Of a DNA stretch of 64,000 nt, positions 27,579 to 36,180 are shown piece after piece (the stretch's first letter is position 1; each line of letters opens with the position of its first letter). The DNA comes from CADEED01 sp035502995 (GTDB lineage Bacteria; Pseudomonadota; Gammaproteobacteria; Steroidobacterales; Steroidobacteraceae). Location of the stretch: the NCBI GenBank assembly GCA_035502995.1, contig DATJTW010000123.1, forward strand, positions 1 through 64,000. The letters run 5' to 3'. The notes under the pieces are model-generated. The model was not told where the DNA came from. It saw nothing but the letters and a program-made list of their open reading frames with translations, and ran no database searches. A program made the translations under genes and the position numbers.

Positions 27579-28163
27579 ATGCAAAGGGCAAAAATTCTGC
27601 TGGTCGACGATGAGCCGAACCTGACTTCGGCACTGGTGCGCAGCCTCGACCGCAAGCAGTTCGAGATCTTCACCGCGGACTCCGCGCAGCAGGGCCTGAT
27701 GATCCTCGCCGGCAACGACATCGACGTCGTGGTCTCGGACGAGCGCATGCCCGGCATGACCGGTTCGCAGTTCCTCGCCGAAGTGCGCAAGCAGTGGCCG
27801 AGCACCATCCGCATGATCCTGTCTGGCCAGGCCGATCTCGAAGCGGCGGTACGCGCGATCAACGAGGGCGAGGTCTACCGCTTCCTGCTGAAGCCCTGTC
27901 ATCCGACGGAATTGCAGATGACCATCCTGCAGGGCCTGCAGCACAAGCAGCTCGTCGCGCAGAGCCGCAAGCTGCTGATGGAGCATCAGAAGAACATGAA
28001 CCTGCTCGAAGAGCTCGAGAAGGCGAACCCGGGCATCACGAAGATCGACATGGACGAGGACGGCGCGATCCTCGTCGAAGAGGAAGACGGCGGCGGGCAG
28101 GAAGACGTGGCGTCGCTGCTCAAGGATCTCGAGCGCGAGATGCTGAAGATCGGGTCGAGGTAA
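27579..28163 (+). CDS. Single-domain response regulator with acidic tail
   Basis: A 194-residue protein: a receiver domain (about 4-125; DDEP, Asp54 in VVVSDERMPGMTG, LSGQADLEAAVRAINEGEVYRF, Lys in LLKPCHPTE) followed by a helical linker and an acidic C-terminus (IDMDEDGAILVEEEDGGG) ending in an amphipathic helix ASLLKDLEREMLKIG. No DNA-binding or enzymatic domain is present. It closes the four-gene signalling operon, 18 bp after the preceding gene, and converges on fabH with only 30 bp between. Confidence 0.88.
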   Translation: MQRAKILLVDDEPNLTSALVRSLDRKQFEIFTADSAQQGLMILAGNDIDVVVSDERMPGMTGSQFLAEVRKQWPSTIRMILSGQADLEAAVRAINEGEVYRFLLKPCHPTELQMTILQGLQHKQLVAQSRKLLMEHQKNMNLLEELEKANPGITKIDMDEDGAILVEEEDGGGQEDVASLLKDLEREMLKIGSR

Positions 28164-28193
28164 TAGGTTGGCGAGGTAGTTCGGTGCCGACGC

Positions 28194-29168
28194 TCAGAAC
28201 CGGACGAGCGCGCTTCCCCAGGTAAAGCCGCCGCCGAAGGCTTCCAGCAGCAGCAGGTCGCCGCGTTTCACGCGGCCATCGCGGACACCCGTATCCAGCG
28301 CCAGCGGCACGGAGGCCGTCGACGTGTTGCCGTGGTCCTGCACGGTGACGATCACGCGCTCCATCGGCAGCTCCAGCCGCTTCGCCATCGCGCCGATGAT
28401 GCGGATGTTCGCCTGGTGCGGCACCAGCCAGTTCACCGCGGAGCGATCGAGGCCATTCGCGGCCAACGCCTCGTCGACGGCCGAACCCAGCTTGGTCACC
28501 GCCACCTTGAACACTTCGCTGCCGGCCATCCGGATGCCGATGTTCACCTTCTGCGTCGCGGGGTCGACCTGGAAGCCCTTCGACACGCCGCTTTCGACGT
28601 ACAGCAGGTCTTTATAGGTGCCGTCCGAATGCAGGTGCGTGCTCATGACGCCCGGCTCGGCCGACGGCTTGAGGATGACGGCACCGGCGCCGTCCGCGAA
28701 CAACACGGCGGTGCTGCGGTCCGACCAGTCGGTGATGCGGGACAACGTCTCCGCGCCGACCACCAGCGCGCACTTGGCCTCGCCCGACTTCACGAACTTG
28801 TCGGCGATCGACAGCGCGTAGATGAAACCGCTGCACGCGGTCTCGACGGAGAACGCGGGGCAACCGCGCGCACCGAGGCGCGCCTGCAGCAGCGTGCCGC
28901 AGTTCGGGAACACGAGATCCGGCGTGGTGGTGCCGAACACGATGAAGTCGACTTCGGCCGGCGTGACCCCCGCGGCCTCGATGGCGCGGCGCGCGGCGAT
29001 CTCCGCGAGATCGACGGTGGTCTGGCCTTCCGCGGCGATGTGGCGGCGCTCGATGCCGGTACGCGTACGGATCCACTCGTCGGTGGTATCCATGGTCTTC
29101 TCGAGATCGTGGTTCGAGACGACCTTCTCCGGCAGGTACGAACCGGTGCCGGCAATGCGTGAATACAT
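28194..29168 (-). CDS. fabH: 3-oxoacyl-[acyl-carrier-protein] synthase III (FabH)
   Basis: Condenses an acyl-CoA starter with malonyl-ACP to initiate fatty acid synthesis. The 324 residues carry the Cys-His-Asn triad: Cys in SVETACSGFIYALS, His in WLVPHQANIRI, Asn in HGNTSTASVPLAL, plus the C-terminal GGGFTWGSALVRF. It lies 9 bp after plsX. In many gammaproteobacteria fabD, fabG and acpP follow; here the operon ends and a signalling gene converges. Confidence 0.97.
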   Translation of the reverse strand: MYSRIAGTGSYLPEKVVSNHDLEKTMDTTDEWIRTRTGIERRHIAAEGQTTVDLAEIAARRAIEAAGVTPAEVDFIVFGTTTPDLVFPNCGTLLQARLGARGCPAFSVETACSGFIYALSIADKFVKSGEAKCALVVGAETLSRITDWSDRSTAVLFADGAGAVILKPSAEPGVMSTHLHSDGTYKDLLYVESGVSKGFQVDPATQKVNIGIRMAGSEVFKVAVTKLGSAVDEALAANGLDRSAVNWLVPHQANIRIIGAMAKRLELPMERVIVTVQDHGNTSTASVPLALDTGVRDGRVKRGDLLLLEAFGGGFTWGSALVRF

Positions 29169-29177
29169 GTTGACCCT

Positions 29178-30227
29178 TCAGTCGGCCGTGACGTTGTTAG
29201 TCGGCGCAGCGGCCGGCGCGTCCGCCGGCGTCTTCGCCAGCGCGTTCGCGATGGCGGCCGGCAACCCCCGGCGCATCGCCGTCGCCGCCGTCGAGATGGC
29301 CTGGGCGAAAGCGACACGGTCGGCGCTGCCGTGGCTTTTTACCACGACCGAGGTCAGTCCGACCATGCAGGCGCCGTTGTAGCGGCGCGGATCGAGCCCG
29401 GCGCCGACGCGCCGGAGCACGGGCCGGGCTAGCAACCCGGAGAGCTTGCTGAACGCGTTGCGCGAGAACTCGGTGCGCATCTGCTCGACGATGAGCTTGG
29501 CGAGGCCTTCCATGGTCTTCAGCGCGACGTTGCCCGTGAAACCATCGGTGACGACGACGTCCACCTTCTCGTCGAAGATGTCGTGGCCTTCGACGAATCC
29601 CACGTAGTTCACGCCGCCGTTGCGGATGAGGTCGTGTGCCGCCTGCACGATTTCGTGACCCTTCGTGTCTTCCTCGCCGATGTTGAGCAGGCCGACGCTG
29701 GGGTTGGCGATGCCGTAGACGTCGCGCGCGACGATGGAACCCATCGTGGCGAACTGCGCGAGCTGCAGCGCGCTGGCCTTGGAGTTCGCGCCGAGATCCA
29801 GCATGTGCGTGTGGCCGCCGTTGCGCGCCGGTACCGCGGACATGATGGGCGCGCGTTCCACGGGACCGACCGTCTTCAGCACGAAGTGCGACATCGCGGT
29901 CAGCGCGCCCGTGTTGCCGGCGCTGATCATCGCGCCCGCCTTGCCCTCCTTCACGAGGTCGATGGCGAGCCGCATGGAGGAATCCTTGCGGCGGCGGATC
30001 GCGTCGCGCGGATGCTCGGACATGCCGACGACGGACGCAGCCGCGTGCAAGCCGATGCGCGCCCGCACGGCGGCGGACGCGCCGGCGAGCGCGGGCTCGA
30101 TCACGGAGGGTTGGCCGACGAGGATCAGCTCGAGGGCGGGGTCGGCCGCGAGCGCACGCAATGCGCCCGGGACGCACTCCGGCGCGCCGGCGTCGCCACT
30201 CATCACATCGACGGCGATCGACGCCAT
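29178..30227 (-). CDS. plsX: Phosphate acyltransferase PlsX
   Basis: Makes acyl-phosphate from acyl-ACP for phospholipid synthesis by PlsY. The 349 residues match the family: IAVDVMSGDAGAPECVPGAL, SAGNTGALTAMSHFVLKTVG, MLDLGANSKASALQLAQFA, GLLNIGEEDTKGHEIVQAAH, VVVTDGFTGNVALKTMEGL. The C-terminus extends about 25 residues beyond the core and is Ala-rich. It lies 15 bp downstream of rpmF and is part of yceD-rpmF-plsX-fabH. Confidence 0.97.
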   Translation of the reverse strand: MASIAVDVMSGDAGAPECVPGALRALAADPALELILVGQPSVIEPALAGASAAVRARIGLHAAASVVGMSEHPRDAIRRRKDSSMRLAIDLVKEGKAGAMISAGNTGALTAMSHFVLKTVGPVERAPIMSAVPARNGGHTHMLDLGANSKASALQLAQFATMGSIVARDVYGIANPSVGLLNIGEEDTKGHEIVQAAHDLIRNGGVNYVGFVEGHDIFDEKVDVVVTDGFTGNVALKTMEGLAKLIVEQMRTEFSRNAFSKLSGLLARPVLRRVGAGLDPRRYNGACMVGLTSVVVKSHGSADRVAFAQAISTAATAMRRGLPAAIANALAKTPADAPAAAPTNNVTAD

Positions 30228-30242
30228 GCGCCGGGAGACTAG

Positions 30243-30437
30243 TTAGTCTTCGGTCTCGACTTCGGCCGGCTTCTCGATGACTCGCTTGCCGCGATAGAAG
30301 CCGTCCGGGGTGATGCGGTGACGCAGGTGGGTCTCGCCCGACTGCGGATCGACGGACAGCGCCGGCTTAGACAGCGCATCGTGCGAACGGTGCATGCCGC
30401 GCTTGGACGGCGTTTTACGACTCTTCTGAACGGGCAT
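30243..30437 (-). CDS. rpmF: 50S ribosomal protein L32
   Basis: A 64-residue basic protein with the L32 N-terminus MPVQKSRKTPSKRGMHRSHD and the later HLRHRITPDGFYRGKRVI. It lacks the zinc-binding Cys residues of some L32 forms, as is usual in gammaproteobacteria. It lies between yceD and plsX, the standard order. Confidence 0.97.
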   Translation of the reverse strand: MPVQKSRKTPSKRGMHRSHDALSKPALSVDPQSGETHLRHRITPDGFYRGKRVIEKPAEVETED

Positions 30438-30462
30438 GACTCAATCCTCTTCCGGGCGATCG

Positions 30463-30993
30463 TTACTTGCGTTTCAACAGTTCGCCCAACTGTGCAAACG
30501 GTTTTCGAACCTGGTCGTCGGCCGCTTCTTCGGCTTCCGACTCCTGTCCGGGCAACACCAACGGGCGGCCCGCACAGTCACTGTCTTCGTCGTGTCGCGC
30601 CACGTGCGGCAGCGCCAGCATGACTTCCTCGTCGACGAGGTCGCGAACGCTGATGCTGTCGCCCTCGACCAGAAAAACTTCCATCCCCTCCGGCACGCGA
30701 TCGGCGGCGTCGTAGTCGCTCACCAGCGCGATGCGCGATTTCACCGTCACCGGCCAGCGCATCGGCTGCATGCAGCGCTGGCAGATGACCTCCGGCGCCG
30801 CGTCGACCTCGAGATCCGCGACCGCCTGGCCCGACTGCCGCGAGAACTGCACGTGGCCACTGGCCTCGCCGTCCGTCGACGTCAACTCGTGCGCCACCCG
30901 GGGCAACTGCGCCAGCGGGATCTGGAAATCCAGCGCGGTGTCAGTGCCAACCAGGGTGTCGACAGGAGCGCGTCGGGACCAGCCCAGTGACAT
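30463..30993 (-). CDS. yceD: YceD / DUF177 family 23S rRNA accumulation protein
   Basis: A 176-residue protein linked to 23S rRNA accumulation and ribosome assembly in its family. Visible marks are LPRVAHELTS, DLEVDAAPEVICQRCMQPM with the conserved Cys pair, RIALVSDYDAADRVPEGMEVF, and DLVDEEVMLALP. ATG 30993 gives the normal MSLGWS start; the frame stays open upstream into the promoter, which rules out the longer form. A sigma70-type promoter ends 9 nt before the ATG. It is the first gene of yceD-rpmF-plsX-fabH. Confidence 0.92.
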   Translation of the reverse strand: MSLGWSRRAPVDTLVGTDTALDFQIPLAQLPRVAHELTSTDGEASGHVQFSRQSGQAVADLEVDAAPEVICQRCMQPMRWPVTVKSRIALVSDYDAADRVPEGMEVFLVEGDSISVRDLVDEEVMLALPHVARHDEDSDCAGRPLVLPGQESEAEEAADDQVRKPFAQLGELLKRK

Positions 30994-31002
30994 GGGGCGC
31001 GT

Positions 31003-31031
31003 ATGATAGGCACCGCTTCCCCCCAAGTCAA
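31003..31031 (-). promoter_or_regulatory. Sigma70-type promoter of yceD-rpmF-plsX-fabH, predicted leaderless
   Basis: Read on the minus strand: -35 TTGACT (31026-31031), 17-bp spacer, -10 TATCAT (31003-31008). The yceD ATG begins at 30993, 9 nt after the -10 box, so the leader would be about 3 nt. No Shine-Dalgarno sequence is present before the ATG (CGCGCCCC), which supports leaderless initiation. Confidence 0.7.
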
Positions 31032-31060
31032 AACAACATTTACTCCAAGTCCTTGTTTTT

Positions 31061-31657
31061 ATGAGCCCCAGCGCGGCCCCGCGTCCCCTGATCCTCGCGT
31101 CCACGTCCCGCTACCGCGCCAGCCTGCTGCAGCGCTTCGGACTGGGCTTCGAGACGCAGGGTCCCGGCGTGGACGAAGGCGAACGGGCCGGCGAAACACC
31201 GCGCGGCCGGGCCTTCCGGCTGTCGGAGGCCAAGGCCGAAGCCGTGGCCGAACGCTTCCCGAACGCCATCGTCATCGGCGGCGACCAGGTGCCGGCCACC
31301 AGCACGACCATCCTCGACAAGCCCGGCAATGCGCAGAACTGCCGCGAACAGCTCAAGCTGCTGTCCGGTTCGACCGCCGAGTTCTATACCGCGTGCACCG
31401 TGCGCTGCATCGAGACCGGCGTGAAGCTCTCGCACGTCGACACGACGGCGGTGAAGCTGCGGCCGCTGTCGGATGCCGAGATCGACCGCTACATCGAGCG
31501 CGAGCAGCCGTTCGATTGCGCCGGCGGATTCAAGGCCGAGGCGTTGGGCATCGTGCTGTTCGAACGCATCGACACCGAGGACCCGACGGCCATCGTCGGC
31601 CTGCCACTCATCTGGCTGGCGAGCGCGTTGCGCGCCGTGGGCTTCGCCGTTCCCTAG
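31061..31657 (+). CDS. Maf/YceF-family nucleoside triphosphate pyrophosphatase
   Basis: House-cleaning enzyme that hydrolyses non-canonical nucleotides; the YceF subgroup prefers 7-methyl-GTP. The 198 residues begin with the Maf signature LILASTSRYRASLLQRFGL, then LSEAKAEAVAERFPNAIVIGGDQV with the catalytic Asp, QLKLLSGSTAEFYTACTV, and YIEREQPFDCAGGFKAEALG. Genomic proximity to yceD/rpmF is typical for YceF. It is divergent from yceD, and its TAG stop shares a CTAG with the convergent rluC stop. Confidence 0.93.
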   Translation: MSPSAAPRPLILASTSRYRASLLQRFGLGFETQGPGVDEGERAGETPRGRAFRLSEAKAEAVAERFPNAIVIGGDQVPATSTTILDKPGNAQNCREQLKLLSGSTAEFYTACTVRCIETGVKLSHVDTTAVKLRPLSDAEIDRYIEREQPFDCAGGFKAEALGIVLFERIDTEDPTAIVGLPLIWLASALRAVGFAVP

Positions 31658-32679
31658 CGTCGCGTCTGGTCGGCGAGCACGTCGACCACCGCCGCGAGCT
31701 CCGGCGGCAGCGGCGCGTTGACGCTGAACTCCGTGCCGGATTCCGGCCACGTGAAGCTCACCTGGTGCGCATGCAGGAACATGCGCGCGAGCCCGAGCTC
31801 GCGCATCGTCGCGTTGAACTCCTCGTCGCCGTATTTCTCGTCGCCCGCGATGGGGTGTCCCGCATGTGCCGCGTGCACGCGGATCTGGTGCGTGCGCCCG
31901 GTCTCGAGCTCGACCTCGACCAGCGTCGCGCGCTTGCCGAAGAACTGCACGGGCTTGAACACGCTCGCAGCTTCCTTGCCCGACGCGTCGGCCTTCACGG
32001 TGCGTTCGCCGCCGACGCGGATGTCGGTGCGCAGCGGCACGTCGATGCGCTTCCGGCCGAGATCCCACTTGCCCTTCACGAGCGCCAGATAGCGTTTCTC
32101 GACCTGCCCTTCGCGCAACAACGCGTGCAACGTGCGCAACGCCGACGGCTTGCGCGCCACCAGCAACACGCCGCTGGTCTCTCGATCGAGCCGGTGCGCG
32201 AGCTCCAGCTCCTCGTCGGGCCGCGCCGCGCGCAGCGCCTCGATGACGCCGAAGCTGACGCCGCTGCCGCCGTGCACGGCGACCCCGGCCGGCTTGTCGA
32301 CGACCAGCAGCCGCGGCTCTTCGACGATGATGGCCCCGGTGACTCCCGAGACGAGGCCCGACGGGGCGCGCCGCGGCGGTGCCGCATCGCCGACGCGCAC
32401 CGGCGGAACGCGCACGATGTCGCTTGCCTGCAACCGCTGTTCGGGCTTCGCGCGTTTGCCGTTCACGCGCACCTCGCCCTTGCGAATCACGCGGAAAACG
32501 AGGCTGCGCGGCACATCGGCGAGGAATTTCGAGAGGAAGTTGTCGAGCCGCTGGCCGTCGCCGCGCTCGCCCACCTCCACCTGCTGGACCTTTCTGACCA
32601 CCGGTGTCGGCGGCGGAGCGGGTGGCGGCGGGTCCTGACGCTTGCGCGCCACAGGGGATTCGTAACGTCTTGTTTTCAC
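31654..32679 (-). CDS. rluC: 23S rRNA pseudouridine synthase RluC
   Basis: Modifies uridines in 23S rRNA helices (955/2504/2580 in E. coli). The 341 residues have an S4 RNA-binding domain (about 35-100; RLDNFLSKFLADVPRSLVFR, GEVRVNGKRAKPEQRLQ) and the catalytic domain with Asp in ELAHRLDRETSGVLLVARK, RTHQIRVHAAHAGHPIAGD, and FLHAHQVSFTWPESG. About 30 N-terminal residues are Pro-rich. GTG 32679 lies inside the divergent rne promoter. Adjacent divergent rne is the standard gamma arrangement. Confidence 0.94.
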   Translation of the reverse strand: MKTRRYESPVARKRQDPPPPAPPPTPVVRKVQQVEVGERGDGQRLDNFLSKFLADVPRSLVFRVIRKGEVRVNGKRAKPEQRLQASDIVRVPPVRVGDAAPPRRAPSGLVSGVTGAIIVEEPRLLVVDKPAGVAVHGGSGVSFGVIEALRAARPDEELELAHRLDRETSGVLLVARKPSALRTLHALLREGQVEKRYLALVKGKWDLGRKRIDVPLRTDIRVGGERTVKADASGKEAASVFKPVQFFGKRATLVEVELETGRTHQIRVHAAHAGHPIAGDEKYGDEEFNATMRELGLARMFLHAHQVSFTWPESGTEFSVNAPLPPELAAVVDVLADQTRR

Positions 32680-32699
32680 TCAGGGTCTCGGGCTATGAT
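32670..32699 (+). promoter_or_regulatory. Candidate rne promoter at the head of a long leader
   Basis: TTGTTT (32670-32675), 18-bp spacer, TATGAT (32694-32699). Transcription would begin near 32706, giving an rne 5' leader of about 370 nt, close in length to the well-studied E. coli rne leader of about 361 nt. The -35 overlaps the first codons of divergent rluC. Confidence 0.55.
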
Positions 32700-33076
32700 C
32701 CGCGCCGTCGTCGTCCCCAGCAGTGTGTGACGACGCGATGCCGCGGCGCAGACGATCGCAACCATAAGACGACTCGAAGGCGACGCATGTTAGTTGGTCC
32801 TCGGTAACGAGGCCATCGCTCGAAGGCCGACTGGAATCTCGTGCTCGTTGCCGGTCCAAAAGACGCGACGAGCGCGGCGTCGGTGAAGTAGCCCAAAGGG
32901 TTTTGGCGCTCTGACCCATCTCGGGTCGGACAACAACGTGATCAACACGCCGCCCCACAACAATCTTTGGCCTCACGGCATGTCCCCCCGCGTCGCGCGG
33001 TCGTGTGACGTGCCGTCCGTGAGGATATCCGCCGTTCGATTCGAGTTGGCCCGGAAGTCATTAGGGTCCAATTCAA
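32700..33076 (+). promoter_or_regulatory. Structured 5' leader of rne
   Basis: About 370 nt with no coding frame. Hairpins visible by eye: CCTCG-GTAA-CGAGG (32799-32812) with a GNRA-type loop extended by TGG/CCA; GACCC/GGGTC near 32910-32930; and a longer stem near 32972-33025 pairing ACGGCATGTC with GACGTGCCGT around an inner GC-rich region. In E. coli a hairpin in this leader lets RNase E bind and degrade its own mRNA; the same autoregulation is likely here by position and length, but no sequence identity to hp2 is claimed. No clear ribosome site precedes the ATG. Confidence 0.55.
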
Positions 33077-35671
33077 ATGAAGAGAATGCTCGTCAATGCG
33101 ACACAGCAAGAGGAGTTGCGCGTCGCCCTCGTTGATGGTCAGAAACTGTTCGATCTTTCCATCGAAATCCCTTCCAAGGAACAAAAGAAAGCCAACATCT
33201 ACAAAGGACGAATCTCGCGCATCGAGCCCTCGCTCGAAGCCTGTTTCGTCGACTACGGGGCGGACCGTCACGGTTTCCTCCCGCTGAAGGAAATTTCCAA
33301 GGACTACTTCCGCAAGGGCTCCGACAGCGGCCGCGGCAACATGCGCGACCTGCTCTCCGAAGGCCAGGAAGTCATCGTCCAGGTCGAGAAGGAAGAGCGC
33401 GGCAACAAGGGCGCCGCCCTCACCACGTTCATCTCCCTCGCCGGCCGCTTCCTCGTGCTGATGCCGAACAACCCGCGCGCGGGGGGTGTGTCGCGTCGCA
33501 TCGAAGGTGAAGACCGCGACCAGATGCGCCAGGTCATGGACGAGCTCGTGATCCCCGACGGCATGGGCGCCATCGTGCGCACCGCCGGTGTCGGTCGCGC
33601 CGTGCAGGAACTGCAGTGGGACCTCGACAACCTCAAGGGCCAGTGGGACCAGATAGACGCGGCCACCAAGGACCGTCCGGCCCCCTACCTCGTGTATCGC
33701 GAAAGCGACGCGGTCACGCGCTCGCTGCGCGACTACCTCACCGACGACATCGGCGAAGTGCTGGTCGACGACGACGCGACGTTCCAGACGGCGCAGGAAT
33801 ACATGACGCGGTTCATGCCGCCCGAGGCGCAGAAGCGTCTCAAGCGCTACACCGACGACATCCCGCTGTTCACGCGCTTCCAGATCGAGAGCCAGATCGA
33901 GTCGGCGTACGCGCAGAAGGTCGAGCTGCCCTCCGGCGGTTCGATCGTCATCAACCACACCGAGGCGCTGGTGTCGATCGACATCAACTCGGCGCGCGCC
34001 ACGCGTGGCTCGGACATCGAGACGACCGCGACGAACACCAACCTCGAAGCCGCCGACGAAGTGGCCCGCCAGCTGCGCATCCGCGACATCGGCGGCCTGA
34101 TCGTCATCGACTTCATCGACATGGAGTCGTCCAAGAACCAGCGCGACGTCGAAGACCGCCTGCGCGACGCCGTGAAGATGGATCGCGCCCGCATCCAGAT
34201 CGGCCGGCTCTCGCGGTTCGGCCTGCTCGAGATGTCGCGCCAGCGTCTGCGGCCGTCGATCGCCGAGTCCAGCCACCTCATGTGTCCGCGTTGCACCGGC
34301 ATCGGCAGCATCCGCGGCGTCGAGTCCATGGCGCTCGCCATCCTGCGTCTCATCGGCGAGGAAGCGCGCAAGGACAAGACGGCGCAGGTCGTCGCCCAGG
34401 TCCCGGTCGAGGTCGCCACGTACCTCATCAACGAGAAACGCGAATGGCTGCGCACGCTCGAGGACAAGGGCGGCGTCGAGCTGCTGGTCGTCCCGAACCC
34501 GCACATCCAGACGCCGGAGTATTCGATCAAGCGCGTCCGCACGGACGAGGTCGATCTGCCGGAGAACAAGCAGCTCTCGTACAAGATGCCCGTCGCGCCC
34601 ACGGTGGCCGACCCGTCCGGTACGAAGCAGGAGAAGCCGCAGCTCGAACCCGCCGCCGTCGTGCCGACCGCACCGACGACGGCCGCCCCCGTCATCGTGC
34701 ACGTGCCGGCGCCGGCGTCGACCGCGCCTGCCGCGCCCGTCGGGCCGCCGCCGGGCCTGGGTTTCTTCGCCCGCCTCTCCTATCTATTCACGGGCAAGCT
34801 GCCGGACGGCGTGAAGGTCGCCGAACCGGCCGCGCCGCGTGAACGCAAGGAATCCCGCGACGGCCATCGTCATCGCGACCGCGACCGCTCGCACGGCCGG
34901 GACCGCGACCGGGGTCGGGATCGCCAGGCGCACGGCCGCGATCGCGACCGCGGCCGGGACGGCAACCGGGATCGTGATCGCCATCGCGACGGCGGCCGCA
35001 GCGGCGGTGGTCCGCGCGACAAGGAGAGCCCGCGCGATCACGCCGGTCGCGACGCCACGCAGGCCCAGCAGCGCGAGCAGAACCGCGAACGCGATGGCCA
35101 GCGTGATGCCGAGCGCCACGGCCAGCGCGACCGCAATCGCCAGCGTGATCGGGACGGCCAACGCGACCGTGACGGTCAGCGCGAACAGCAGGCCGCCGCC
35201 GCCGCGGCGAGCACGGCCACCGCGGCTGCCGCGGCCGGCGCAGGCCAGGTGACGGGTGATGACGCCGGCGGCGGTGCTCCCGAGGGTGCCGGCGCGGATG
35301 GCCAGCGTGGCGAGGGCCGCGGCCGTCGCGGTCGCCGTCGTGGCCGTCGTGGCGGTCGCAACCGTGAGGGTGGCCAGTCGCAGAACGCGATGGGCGGCGA
35401 AAGCCAGGGCGAATTCTCGGGAGCGCGCGAAGCGTCGCCCGAGGAGCGCGAGTTCCACGCGATGCAGAGCCATGGCGGCCACTCGGACGAACCGGCGCGC
35501 GAAACGGCGCCGCGCGAGTCCGCCGAGCGTTCCGAGCCGCGCGAGCCGCGCGAATCGCGCAACGAAGGCACGCAGGCCCCGCTCGACCTGCCCCCGCCGC
35601 CGGCCTCCAAGCCGTTCGTGGTGTGGTCGTCGTCGCCGTCGGACAGTGCCGGCGGTCGTCGCGACGAGTAG
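33077..35671 (+). CDS. rne: Ribonuclease E
   Basis: Essential endoribonuclease for mRNA decay and rRNA/tRNA processing; scaffold of the degradosome at the inner membrane. The 864 residues show the catalytic half: MKRMLVNATQQEELRVALVDGQ, S1 domain (about 35-125), DNase I-like site with Asp in VSIDINSARATRGSDIE and LIVIDFIDMESSKNQRDVE, and the Zn-link CPRCTGIGS near 404. The C-terminal half is low-complexity: a Pro/Ala segment, a hydrophobic patch LGFFARLSYLFTGKLPDG (likely membrane anchor), an Arg/Asp/His repeat region at about 588-708, and an RGG-like block near 750. Confidence 0.96.
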   Translation: MKRMLVNATQQEELRVALVDGQKLFDLSIEIPSKEQKKANIYKGRISRIEPSLEACFVDYGADRHGFLPLKEISKDYFRKGSDSGRGNMRDLLSEGQEVIVQVEKEERGNKGAALTTFISLAGRFLVLMPNNPRAGGVSRRIEGEDRDQMRQVMDELVIPDGMGAIVRTAGVGRAVQELQWDLDNLKGQWDQIDAATKDRPAPYLVYRESDAVTRSLRDYLTDDIGEVLVDDDATFQTAQEYMTRFMPPEAQKRLKRYTDDIPLFTRFQIESQIESAYAQKVELPSGGSIVINHTEALVSIDINSARATRGSDIETTATNTNLEAADEVARQLRIRDIGGLIVIDFIDMESSKNQRDVEDRLRDAVKMDRARIQIGRLSRFGLLEMSRQRLRPSIAESSHLMCPRCTGIGSIRGVESMALAILRLIGEEARKDKTAQVVAQVPVEVATYLINEKREWLRTLEDKGGVELLVVPNPHIQTPEYSIKRVRTDEVDLPENKQLSYKMPVAPTVADPSGTKQEKPQLEPAAVVPTAPTTAAPVIVHVPAPASTAPAAPVGPPPGLGFFARLSYLFTGKLPDGVKVAEPAAPRERKESRDGHRHRDRDRSHGRDRDRGRDRQAHGRDRDRGRDGNRDRDRHRDGGRSGGGPRDKESPRDHAGRDATQAQQREQNRERDGQRDAERHGQRDRNRQRDRDGQRDRDGQREQQAAAAAASTATAAAAAGAGQVTGDDAGGGAPEGAGADGQRGEGRGRRGRRRGRRGGRNREGGQSQNAMGGESQGEFSGAREASPEEREFHAMQSHGGHSDEPARETAPRESAERSEPREPRESRNEGTQAPLDLPPPPASKPFVVWSSSPSDSAGGRRDE

Positions 35672-35687
35672 TTAGCGTCCGGGGAAG

Positions 35688-35719
35688 GGCCCGCGCGTCG
35701 GCAGACGCGCGGGCCTTTT
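35688..35719 (+). terminator. Rho-independent terminator after rne
   Basis: Perfect 12-bp stem GGCCCGCGCGTC (35688-35699) and GACGCGCGGGCC (35704-35715) with a 4-nt loop, followed by TTTT. It lies 16 bp after the rne stop and directly abuts the stop of the convergent phosphatase gene, so it may end both transcripts. Confidence 0.9.
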
Positions 35720-36180
35720 CATTGGTGCGCGGACAACGAGCGCAGCAGACCGCGCGCCCCGGCTTCGCACAGGTCGAGCACGCGCTCGAAGTCCTCGCTG
35801 CTGCCGTAATAGGGATCGGGAACCTCGTCGTCCGGGCCGGGCGTGAATTCCAGGAACAACCCGAGATGAGCACGGCCGCGGGCCGCGATCCGTTCGAGCT
35901 CGCCGAGATTCGCGCGATCCATGGCCAGGACGTAATCGAACTTCGAGAAGTCGGTGCCCGTCACCAGTCGGGCCCGCAGACCGGCGATGTCGTAGCCGCG
36001 CCGCCGCGCCGCGGCCACGCTGCGCCGGTCGGGCGGTTCCCCGACGTGGTAGTCGGCGGTGCCGGCCGAGTCGACCGTCACGTCGAGCTCCGGGAATTCC
36101 CGCGCCGCGATGCCGCGCACGACGCCCTCGGCGGTGGGCGAGCGGCAGATGTTCCCGAGGCAGACGAACAGCAGCTTCAT
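35719..36180 (-). CDS. Low-molecular-weight protein tyrosine phosphatase
   Basis: A 153-residue phosphatase with the CX5R(S) loop at the N-terminus (MKLLFVCLGNICRSPTAEGV: Cys7, Arg13), the general acid Asp in VPDPYYGSSEDFERVL, and the DSAGTADYHVGEPPDRRSVAAA segment. ATG 36180 is chosen because the catalytic loop normally begins at about residue 7; the frame runs 15 codons further upstream. In related genomes this gene sits between kdsB and murB next to rne. It may dephosphorylate a tyrosine kinase of exopolysaccharide export, but none is encoded here. Confidence 0.93.
   Translation of the reverse strand: MKLLFVCLGNICRSPTAEGVVRGIAAREFPELDVTVDSAGTADYHVGEPPDRRSVAAARRRGYDIAGLRARLVTGTDFSKFDYVLAMDRANLGELERIAARGRAHLGLFLEFTPGPDDEVPDPYYGSSEDFERVLDLCEAGARGLLRSLSAHQ

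Noticed and set aside
34839..35252. Other-frame ORF within the rne tail
   Set aside because: It is the same repetitive GC-rich DNA read in another frame; the rne frame is continuous through it and ends at a proper terminator.
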